DNA of 5,539 bases. Origin: Elusimicrobiota bacterium (GTDB lineage Bacteria > Elusimicrobiota > Elusimicrobia > Elusimicrobiales > Elusimicrobiaceae). The notes beneath the pieces are model-generated. The model saw only the letters and a list, made by a program, of their open reading frames with translations, made no database searches and was not told where the DNA came from. Made by a program: the position numbers and the translations under genes. Of this stretch, positions 1 through 4,511 are shown piece by piece. The DNA is taken from contig JAIRLH010000143.1 of assembly GCA_031259485.1 (NCBI GenBank), forward strand, positions 1 through 5,539, given 5' to 3'. Within the stretch, counting starts at the first letter, position 1; every line of letters starts with the position of its first letter.

Positions 1-18
1 ATCGGTATATTCCCACAT
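1..18 (-). CDS. nifU: Start of a probable NifU/IscU-type Fe-S scaffold gene (5' end only)
   Basis: Only the first six codons lie in the window, reading MWEYTD from an ATG at 18..16 toward the left edge. Proteins of the NifU N-terminal scaffold family very commonly begin MWEYTxKVxxHF or a close variant, so the short match is informative although tiny. The start is supported by a strong Shine-Dalgarno (AAAGGGGG at 33..26) seven bases upstream and by a TATAAT box at 62..57. Such scaffolds assemble [2Fe-2S]/[4Fe-4S] clusters on three conserved cysteines in the cytoplasm, usually with a NifS/IscS desulfurase. None of those cysteines is visible here. An Nfu-type gene lies in the same orientation at 1662-1886, which fits an Fe-S theme. 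The gene call is fairly secure; the family name is inferred from six residues and the context. Confidence 0.55.
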
Positions 19-56
19 AGATCAACCCCCTTTACGCCGTTCGGCTTTATATTTAT

Positions 57-84
57 ATTATATCACTTTTAAATACCCCGTCAG
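57..84 (-). promoter_or_regulatory. Probable sigma70-type promoter of the NifU-like gene
   Basis: On the minus strand a perfect TATAAT (62..57) is preceded, after 16 bases, by CTGACG (84..79), which matches TTGACA at four of six positions. The predicted transcription start near base 50 gives a leader of about 30 bases that contains the AAAGGGGG ribosome site. The -35 element overlaps the base of the hairpin at 82-110. Confidence 0.5.
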
Positions 85-110
85 GCTACAGGGAATTGCC
101 CTGTAGCCTG
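82..110 (-). terminator. Perfect 12-bp hairpin between the GDPD operon and the NifU-like gene
   Basis: CAGGCTACAGGG (82-93) pairs perfectly with CCCTGTAGCCTG (99-110) around a five-base loop, AATTG. Its place after the GDPD stop and before the next promoter suggests it ends the nfu-PHP-GDPD transcript. Neither side has a good U-tract: the minus-strand transcript continues ACGGGGTATTT, and the plus side continues CCCTCCCTTTT. It may be an imperfect terminator, an mRNA 3'-end protecting structure or an attenuator. The stem is certain; the role is inferred. Confidence 0.45.
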
Positions 111-214
111 CCCTCCCTTTTAGTCAAAAGGAGAATTAACCGCAACGGCGCGGTATAAAATCTTTTAATTCCGCATCTCTTTTCTTTCCCTTTATTTAAA
201 GGGATTGAGCGCGG

Positions 215-859
215 CTAATGTTTTAGCGATAATAAATCAGGATAATCGGAAAATATGGCGTCCGCGCCCAAGGCTGACATGGCGGCGGCTTCGGCGGCGG
301 TATTGACCGTGTAAACAAATACTTTCAGATTATTTTTGCGGCAGGATTCAACAATCTCGGCATTGACGCGCTTAACGCTGATATTCACGCTGTACGCCCG
401 CAGCGCCAGCGCGGTACTGACGTCAAAATTACGCGTAAGCACGCCTATTTTAATATCCGCGTCCAAGTCGCGCACGCGCTGCAATGTCGGATAGTCAAAC
501 GAGGATATCAATATTCTTTCCTTAAGCTGCGGCGGGTAGGTTTGTAGTAAATTCAGCACCGCGCGCTCTATGCCTTCATAAATATTGCCGTCGTTTTTTA
601 TTTCTATATTCAGGTTTGCGGCCGGCGGCAAAATATCCGACAGTTCTTTAAGAGTAGCCAGCGGGAAATCCCGCAGAAGGCCCGTTTTTATGGCGCGGCC
701 CTCAAACTCATAATCATGCCACAACACAAGCGCGCCGTCATGCGTCAAATGTACGTCCGTCTCAAAAAAATTACCGCCGAGGCGTATAGCCTCACGGAAA
801 GATTCAAGGGAGTTTTCGGGTTTATAGGCAGCCGCGCCGCGGTGCGCTATGATTTGCAT
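215..859 (-). CDS. ugpQ: Glycerophosphodiester phosphodiesterase (GDPD family), cytoplasmic
   Basis: A 214-residue member of the GDPD TIM-barrel family, which hydrolyses glycerophosphodiesters to sn-glycerol 3-phosphate and an alcohol. The family signature is intact: HRG at residues 6-8 with PEN at 14-16, the metal ligands in ETD (Glu33, Asp35), TxDG at 39-42 and the catalytic HD at 48-49. NIEIK follows at 84-88 and the C-terminal GADAIFSDYPD is typical. There is no signal peptide, so a cytosolic UgpQ-like role in phospholipid head-group turnover is more likely than a periplasmic GlpQ one. It is somewhat shorter than the usual 230-250 residues. The start (ATG 859) has GAGG four bases upstream, and the first 13 bases overlap the end of the PHP gene, so the two are translationally coupled. 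It is the last gene of the nfu-PHP-GDPD unit. The true substrate cannot be told from sequence. Confidence 0.9.
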   Translation of the reverse strand: MQIIAHRGAAAYKPENSLESFREAIRLGGNFFETDVHLTHDGALVLWHDYEFEGRAIKTGLLRDFPLATLKELSDILPPAANLNIEIKNDGNIYEGIERAVLNLLQTYPPQLKERILISSFDYPTLQRVRDLDADIKIGVLTRNFDVSTALALRAYSVNISVKRVNAEIVESCRKNNLKVFVYTVNTAAEAAAMSALGADAIFSDYPDLLSLKH

Positions 860-1662
860 AAAACCTCTTTTAGTTTGTCAAAAACTTCCTGAGGCGCTTG
901 CATGCCGGGTGTATTGCGGCGGCCGCTCTTTTCGCCGTGATGATCGCTGCCGGCGGAAACCAGCAGCCCGTATTTCTTGGCGATGGCGGACAGTTCCTGA
1001 CGCATTTCAAAAGAGTGGGAGGGATAATAAAGCTCCAGCCCGTCAAGGCCGTTGGTGGTCCAGCGCGGGAAGTCCCACGCTTCTTGTATTACGCCCGGGT
1101 GCGCTATGAAGGCATAGCCGCCAGCCTGTTTGATTTGACTTATAACCTCCGCCGCGACGGGGCCCGGGGAGGGCACATAGCCCGCTCTGCCTTCGGTGAG
1201 ATATTTGCAGAAGCCTTCATGGCGGGAGGATACTATCCCCTTCTTTTTGAGCGCGTCAGCCACGTGCGCGCGCGACGGCGTGGTTTTAACGAGGGCAAAA
1301 ACTTCCTCCTCCGATATATTCACGCCGGCGGCTTGCAATTTTTTGATAATACCGCGCACGCGCTCAAAGCGGGCGGCGCGGTTGTCTTCCAGAAACTTAT
1401 TAAGCGTCTTGTTTTTTATGTCTATCCTGTAGCCCAGAATATGCAGATAATCGTGCTCGCGCGTGCTGATTTCTATGCCGTCAACAAAAAGCAGGCCCGC
1501 CGCCGAGGCTTTTTTACGGGCTTCTTCAACGGCGGCCGTGGTATCGTGGTCGGTAATGGCCATCATCTGCACGCCGGCCCGTATATAGGCAGACACGACT
1601 TCCGCAGGCGCGGTGGTGCCGTCGGAATATTTTGTGTGCGCGTGCAAATCTATAACTGGCAT
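847..1662 (-). CDS. PHP-domain metal-dependent phosphoesterase (RNase AM/YciV-like)
   Basis: A 271-residue PHP-superfamily protein. The metal-binding motifs appear in order: HAHT with SDG (His7, His9, Asp14), TDHDT at 37-41, GIEIS (Glu64), HILGY (His74), IAHPG (His188), LDGLELYYPSH around Glu210, and GSDHHG (Asp240, His242). Length and motif spacing fit the YciV/TrpH group, whose studied members remove 5' nucleotides from short RNAs or dephosphorylate 3',5'-nucleoside bisphosphates. DNA polymerase PHP domains and histidinol phosphatases match the overall layout less well. No signal peptide is present, so it acts in the cytosol. The ATG at 1662 overlaps the nfu stop by one base (TAATG), with AAAGGG just upstream inside nfu. 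It overlaps the GDPD gene by 13 bases at its end. The family is secure; the exact substrate is inferred. Confidence 0.9.
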   Translation of the reverse strand: MPVIDLHAHTKYSDGTTAPAEVVSAYIRAGVQMMAITDHDTTAAVEEARKKASAAGLLFVDGIEISTREHDYLHILGYRIDIKNKTLNKFLEDNRAARFERVRGIIKKLQAAGVNISEEEVFALVKTTPSRAHVADALKKKGIVSSRHEGFCKYLTEGRAGYVPSPGPVAAEVISQIKQAGGYAFIAHPGVIQEAWDFPRWTTNGLDGLELYYPSHSFEMRQELSAIAKKYGLLVSAGSDHHGEKSGRRNTPGMQAPQEVFDKLKEVLCKS

Positions 1663-1886
1663 TAGACCCTTTCCACGGCTTTTACGGCCGGGCAGGCTTC
1701 TTTGAGATATTTTTCTATGCCGTGCTTAAGGGTCATAGTCGCCATGGGGCAGCTGCCGCATGCGCCTTGCAGTTTAACTTTTACCGTGCCCGTGCTTTCG
1801 TCAAAATCCACGAATTCAACATCCCCGCCGTCAGCCTGCAGCATTGGGCGCACTTTTTGCAAAAGGGCGGCTATTTGCTCTTTCAT
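1662..1886 (-). CDS. nfu: Nfu-type Fe-S cluster protein (NifU C-terminal domain)
   Basis: A 74-residue single-domain protein matching the NifU C-terminal domain. It starts with the helix KVRPMLQADGGDVEFVD (11-27) and carries the conserved cluster-binding motif GACGSCPMA with Cys43 and Cys46. A third cysteine at 65 is outside the motif. Nfu proteins carry a [4Fe-4S] cluster, usually bridged between two subunits, and deliver it to apo-enzymes in the cytosol. I chose the ATG at 1886 over the in-frame GTG at 1895: GAGGTG (1898..1893) sits exactly six bases before the ATG, whereas the GTG lies inside that ribosome site. The gene leads the operon with the PHP and GDPD genes and diverges from the adenosyltransferase only 39 bases away. 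The linkage to phosphoesterases looks genomic rather than mechanistic. Confidence 0.92.
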   Translation of the reverse strand: MKEQIAALLQKVRPMLQADGGDVEFVDFDESTGTVKVKLQGACGSCPMATMTLKHGIEKYLKEACPAVKAVERV

Positions 1887-1888
1887 TT

Positions 1889-1917
1889 TTGACACCTCGC
1901 TTATTTTTAACTATTAT
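1889..1917 (+). promoter_or_regulatory. Strong sigma70-type promoter of the adenosyltransferase
   Basis: A perfect TTGACA (1889-1894) is followed by 17 bases and TATTAT (1912-1917). Counting seven bases from the last base of the -10 puts the transcription start at the A at 1924, two bases before the ATG. The -35 lies within the nfu leader and ribosome site, and the -10 overlaps the nfu -10, so the two polymerases should exclude each other. Confidence 0.75.
1893..1898 (-). promoter_or_regulatory. Ribosome binding site that decides the nfu start
   Basis: GAGGTG on the minus strand ends six bases before the ATG at 1886, an ideal spacing. It excludes the upstream in-frame GTG (1895..1893), which is part of the site itself. 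The same bases overlap the -35 box of the divergent adenosyltransferase promoter. Confidence 0.8.
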
Positions 1918-1926
1918 ATCATTATA
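1913..1926 (-). promoter_or_regulatory. Probable -10 region of the nfu-PHP-GDPD operon
   Basis: Two perfect TATAAT hexamers lie on the minus strand, at 1926..1921 and 1918..1913. No convincing -35 is visible at 16-18 bases from either (the best near the second is TTTCCT). The second would start transcription near 1906, giving a leader of about 20 bases with the GAGGTG site. It shares bases with the -10 of the divergent promoter. Confidence 0.4.
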
Positions 1927-2399
1927 TGGAGATAAGGAAAGGCGACGCGGGGCTTACGGATTCCCTCGCGCGGCAAAATATCAGCAAATCGGACCCGCGC
2001 ATAATAGCGCTTGCGCATCTGGACTGCCTTAATACGGAGCTGGGCGCGGCTAAGCTGGCCTGCCCCGCGCTTGCTCCGCGGCTTGAAAACCTGCAAAATG
2101 TTCTTATAGAAACTATGGGCATAATAAGCGGCTCCGGCAAAATTTTGGACTCCGCTCACACCGCCGCGCTGGAAGAGAGCATAAATGCGCTGAAAACCTC
2201 AACGCCGCCGCTTAAGAAATTTGTGCTGCCGGGCCTGTCGCACGCAGACATTGCCCTGCACCGCGCGCGCGCCTGCGCAAGACTGGCGGAAACGGCGTGC
2301 GTCGCCGCCGCGGCGCCCGTTGAAACGTTGGCTTTTATTAACCGCTTGTCGCTGTATCTGTTCATGGAAGCCTATGCGCAGTCCGCAAAACCCGCTTGA
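1926..2399 (+). CDS. pduO: PduO-type cob(I)alamin adenosyltransferase (short, divergent)
   Basis: A 157-residue helical protein that matches the PduO/MMAB family, which transfers the adenosyl group of ATP to cob(I)alamin to make adenosylcobalamin. Visible family marks are the N-terminal ATP loop GDAGLT (6-11), the LDCLNTELG segment (32-40, like VDELNxxLG), KKFVLPG (97-103) with the phenylalanine that in studied enzymes displaces the lower ligand, LHRARACAR (111-119) with Arg115 and Arg119 spaced like the catalytic/ATP-binding pair, and FINRLS (137-142). It is shorter than the usual 180-200 residues, and its loop reads RKGDxG where TKTGDxG is typical. A stop codon at 1908-1910 rules out an earlier start, and the ATG has no Shine-Dalgarno. 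The BtuCD-like transporter downstream supports a corrinoid role. The family is likely; activity is unproven. Confidence 0.8.
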   Translation: MEIRKGDAGLTDSLARQNISKSDPRIIALAHLDCLNTELGAAKLACPALAPRLENLQNVLIETMGIISGSGKILDSAHTAALEESINALKTSTPPLKKFVLPGLSHADIALHRARACARLAETACVAAAAPVETLAFINRLSLYLFMEAYAQSAKPA

Positions 2400-2423
2400 C
2401 GAAACTCCAAAATATGCTATACT
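2396..2423 (+). promoter_or_regulatory. Sigma70-type promoter with extended -10 for the SH3 protein gene
   Basis: TTGACG (2396-2401) is followed by 16 bases and TATACT (2418-2423), with TGC directly before it as an extended -10. The -35 overlaps the stop codon of the adenosyltransferase (TGA 2397-2399). Predicted transcription starts near 2430, giving a leader of about 43 bases with GAGG at 2461-2464. Confidence 0.75.
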
Positions 2424-2472
2424 TTTTTTATTGGCAATATCTTTAACTTTTTAATTGAATGAGGATATTAAA

Positions 2473-2937
2473 ATGAAGAACATAACCAAAGCGGCCGCCG
2501 TTTTAGCTGCACTGCTCATATCGGGCAATGCTTTCGCTGCGGCGAAATACGCATCTATAGGCGCCAAGGAAGGAAATATCAGGAGTTGCGCAAGCACCAA
2601 ATGCGCCGTTAAATTTAAAGTCTGGAAATATACCCCTGTTGAGATGTTAAGCGTCAGTAAAGACAAAAATTGGGTTGAAGTGCGCGATTTTGAAGGATTC
2701 AAAGGCTGGGCGCATAAAGACATACTTTCTGAAGCGCCGGGCATGTCGACAAAGTCAGACGCCAATGTGCGCACGGAGCCAAGCGTAAGCGCGCCCGTGG
2801 CATGGACCGTGGAGAAAGGCTATTCCTTTAAATTCCTCAAGAAACAGGGCGCATGGCTGCAGGTAACCGACGACGCCGGCACAAAAGGGTGGATAAACCA
2901 GTCCGTAGTCTGGGGTTTCACGGAATATAAAAAGTAG
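2473..2937 (+). CDS. Secreted protein with two bacterial SH3 domains
   Basis: A 154-residue protein beginning with a clear signal peptide (basic MKNITK, hydrophobic stretch to residue 18, probable cleavage after AFA at 20-22). Two bacterial SH3 (SH3b) repeats follow. The first, about 28-85, has NIRSCAS, KNWVEVRD and GWAHKDIL. The second, about 96-146, has NVRTEPS, GAWLQVTD and GWINQSVV. Each shows the N(V/I)R and GW(I/A) marks of the fold. Such domains bind peptidoglycan peptides or other envelope proteins, and no catalytic domain is attached, so an envelope adaptor is likely. Cys39 and Cys44 in the first repeat could form a disulfide. The ATG at 2473 is preferred over an in-frame TTG at 2455 because GAGG lies eight bases before it and the signal peptide then starts correctly. 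The next gene follows after 22 bases. Domain call secure, partner unknown. Confidence 0.88.
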   Translation: MKNITKAAAVLAALLISGNAFAAAKYASIGAKEGNIRSCASTKCAVKFKVWKYTPVEMLSVSKDKNWVEVRDFEGFKGWAHKDILSEAPGMSTKSDANVRTEPSVSAPVAWTVEKGYSFKFLKKQGAWLQVTDDAGTKGWINQSVVWGFTEYKK

Positions 2938-2959
2938 TTTTTGTCTTACCGTATAATTT

Positions 2960-3433
2960 ATGAAATACTTCGCGATTTTTATCATAGCCGCCGCGCTGGC
3001 CGCTGGCGGATACATAGTGAAAACCTCCAAAAAGGAGGAGCCTTTTATAATTTCCGGCCGCGTGGAAGTAGCGGACAGGCTTTTAAAGCAGGCTACGGCG
3101 GCCAATGTATCTTGCTCCATCATAGCCAAGAATGAAGCGGATGTACCAGTAGCCATCAAGCGCGTGGTGAACCCCAGTTTCCCTATGGCTTTCCTCATAG
3201 ATAAAAATGATTTGCTGATAGATTCCTTTGCCGGCAATATCAAGCTGGAAGTCCAGATAAACGCGCATGGCAATCTGGGCGTACTGAAAGCCGGAGATAT
3301 ATTTGGAACGGATGAGGAGTTTTATACCGCCGGCCGTAAAGATATTGTGCTTATCGCCGATAAAATGATAGGCAAACCTACTTTTACAGCCAAAACCGGC
3401 CGCGGTAATTTCTTCCGAACGGCGGCGCGCTGA
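2960..3433 (+). CDS. Membrane-anchored protein like the CcmI/CycH C-terminal domain
   Basis: A 157-residue protein with one N-terminal hydrophobic segment (about 3-20) followed by a basic KTSKK stretch, so either an anchor or an uncleaved signal; no lipobox cysteine is present. The remainder has the pattern I associate with the C-terminal domain of cytochrome c biogenesis protein CcmI/CycH: SGRVEV near 32, a CSIIAKN strand, VPVAIKRV, FPMAFLIDKNDLL, a strand ending QINAHGNLG and the GDIFGTDE turn. In CcmI this extracytoplasmic domain presents apocytochrome c, but no heme-ligation gene is nearby, so the role here is open. It lies 22 bases after the SH3 gene, is probably co-transcribed with it, and is followed 28 bases later by a terminator. 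The ATG has no Shine-Dalgarno; TATAAT sits two bases before it. Gene call good, family match by eye only. Confidence 0.7.
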   Translation: MKYFAIFIIAAALAAGGYIVKTSKKEEPFIISGRVEVADRLLKQATAANVSCSIIAKNEADVPVAIKRVVNPSFPMAFLIDKNDLLIDSFAGNIKLEVQINAHGNLGVLKAGDIFGTDEEFYTAGRKDIVLIADKMIGKPTFTAKTGRGNFFRTAAR

Positions 3434-3461
3434 GCCAAGCGTTTTAAGAGTCATCATTAAC

Positions 3462-3496
3462 ACAGAAAGCCCCCGACTTTATCGGGGGCTTTCTGT
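3462..3496 (+). terminator. Strong rho-independent terminator after the SH3/CcmI-like unit
   Basis: Fifteen bases, ACAGAAAGCCCCCGA (3462-3476), pair perfectly with TCGGGGGCTTTCTGT (3482-3496) around a CTTTA loop. The GC-rich core is flanked by AAAG and CTTT, the usual form of an intrinsic terminator that may work in both directions, although the U-run is interrupted. It separates the SH3 unit from the transporter genes. Confidence 0.88.
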
Positions 3497-3511
3497 TGCT
3501 CGCCTTTTCAT

Positions 3512-3528
3512 TCTCCTACCTGAGGAGA
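3512..3528 (+). repeat. Small hairpin in the leader region before the permease
   Basis: TCTCCT (3512-3517) pairs with AGGAGA (3523-3528) around the loop ACCTG. The right arm contains a Shine-Dalgarno-like AGGAG that is 50 bases from the permease ATG and so probably unused. Significance unknown. Confidence 0.35.
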
Positions 3529-3551
3529 GAATTTATAAGACTAACTCTTAC

Positions 3552-3577
3552 TTGATACCTTTTTGCTACTATATAAA
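3552..3577 (+). promoter_or_regulatory. Candidate promoter of the permease-ATPase pair
   Basis: Two readings compete. TGCTACTAT (3564-3572) is an extended -10 that would start transcription exactly at the A of the ATG at 3579, without a good -35. TTGATA (3552-3557) with TATAAA (3572-3577) has better hexamers but a spacer of only 14 bases. Coming right after a terminator, this unit needs a promoter here. Confidence 0.4.
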
Positions 3578-3578
3578 T

Positions 3579-4511
3579 ATGAAGATTTACAAATTTTACG
3601 GAATAACGATTGCAATGCTGGCGGCCGGCGTACTGCTAAGCGTATTCGGTTTCGGCGGGGCGGAGGGAACCATAATCAAAATGCGCGCTTTAAAAACGCT
3701 GGGCGCGGCTTTGAGCGGCGGCGCGCTTGCGGCAGCAGGCGTGCTGTTGCAAAATCTTCTCAAAAACCCGCTGGCCGACCCTTATATTCTGGGCACCTCC
3801 TCGGGCAGCACTTTGGGCATTGTAACCGCCGGTATGCTGGGGCTCGCGTATTTCGGCGCGGGATACTATCTTTTTATAGTCGGCGGCGCGTTTTTCGCTT
3901 CGCTTCTTGTATGCATGCTGGCTTACGGCAGGGGCCGCGGCTCCGCCGTAAAAGTTATACTGGCCGGCATAGCGGTGAATATATTTTTAAGTTCGCTCGT
4001 CATGCTTGCGATGTTTTTGTACAGGCAGGCCTACTTTTCCGCGCTGAGCTTTATGCTGGGCACAATAAGCGAGCGTCCGCCTTTTGTGCTTGCCGCCTCC
4101 GGCGCGCTTATTGCGGCCGGCTTTGCGCTGGCTTTGCCGCTTGCGCGCGCGTGCGACATCCTGTCGCTTGGCGAATTTCAGGCGCAAACTTTGGGCGCAG
4201 ACATAAAAAAACTGCGCTACGGCGTTTTACTGGCCGTCGCGCTGTTGGTAGGCGGGGCTGTGGGCATTTGCGGGGCGATAGGCTTTGTGGGCTTCATAGT
4301 GCCGCATATCGCGCGTTTGCTGACCGGCCCTAAAGTCAAAGGTTTATTATTTGCGTCTTTTGCGCTGGGCGCGGCTTTTTTGGTGGATATGGAAGTGCTA
4401 AACCGCCTGCTGTTTTACCCGCGGCAAATGCCCGTGGGGCTTTTATGCGCTTTAAGCGGAGCGCCGTTTTTCATCTGGGTTCTATTGCGCGGTAAGGGGG
4501 AATATTTTTAA
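3579..4511 (+). CDS. btuC: FecCD/BtuC-family ABC importer permease
   Basis: A 310-residue, highly hydrophobic permease of the FecCD family, which forms the membrane channel for cobalamin, heme or ferric-siderophore import in the inner membrane. The family's N-terminal signature is clear (AAAGVLLQ, then NPLADPYILGTSSG at 63-76). So is its C-terminal half: GAIGFVGFIVPHIARLL (232-248), the segment that contacts the ATPase, and MPVGLLCALSGAPFF (284-298). About ten membrane segments are expected; the length is slightly below the usual 320-350. I chose the ATG at 3579 over an in-frame TTG at 3552 because the first membrane segment then starts at once. Neither start has a Shine-Dalgarno. It overlaps the ATPase by one base (TAATG). 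Corrinoid is the favoured substrate only because an adenosyltransferase lies upstream. No binding-protein gene is in view. Confidence 0.9.
   Translation: MKIYKFYGITIAMLAAGVLLSVFGFGGAEGTIIKMRALKTLGAALSGGALAAAGVLLQNLLKNPLADPYILGTSSGSTLGIVTAGMLGLAYFGAGYYLFIVGGAFFASLLVCMLAYGRGRGSAVKVILAGIAVNIFLSSLVMLAMFLYRQAYFSALSFMLGTISERPPFVLAASGALIAAGFALALPLARACDILSLGEFQAQTLGADIKKLRYGVLLAVALLVGGAVGICGAIGFVGFIVPHIARLLTGPKVKGLLFASFALGAAFLVDMEVLNRLLFYPRQMPVGLLCALSGAPFFIWVLLRGKGEYF

Larger units (their letters stand above)
19..214. other. Intergenic stretch with several small inverted repeats
   Basis: No coding frame is convincing between the GDPD stop and the NifU-like start. Besides the 12-bp hairpin there are three weaker palindromes. 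CCTTTT/AAAAGG lies at 116-131 with loop AGTC. ACCGC/GCGGT lies at 139-154. TCCCTTT/AAAGGGA lies at 187-204 with loop ATTT, starting about ten bases past the GDPD stop. Each is short. Together they suggest a structured mRNA tail, or possibly a small RNA, on the minus strand. Confidence 0.4.

Noticed and set aside
898..1665. Long plus-strand open frame opposite the PHP gene
   Set aside because: It is the complement of a gene with a full set of PHP motifs, has no ribosome site and its translation has no recognisable domain.
1887..1895. GTG at 1895 as the nfu start
   Set aside because: The GTG is part of the GAGGTG ribosome site that is perfectly spaced for the ATG at 1886.
2941..2960. Separate promoter for the CcmI-like gene at TATAAT 2952-2957
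   Set aside because: Transcription would start inside the coding region and no -35 is present; co-transcription with the SH3 gene is simpler.
3497..3578. Cobalamin riboswitch before the permease
   Set aside because: The space between terminator and start is about 80 bases, too short for the usual roughly 200-base element, and no B12-box sequence is visible.
3531..3578. Upstream TTG (3552) or ATT (3531) as the permease start
   Set aside because: Both are in frame, but TTG has no ribosome site and ATT starts are very rare; the ATG at 3579 leads directly into the first membrane segment. Some uncertainty remains.
3563..4333. Second plus-strand frame inside the permease
   Set aside because: The translation is arginine-rich and low in hydrophobic structure, typical of an out-of-frame reading of a GC-rich gene; the permease frame carries all FecCD signatures.
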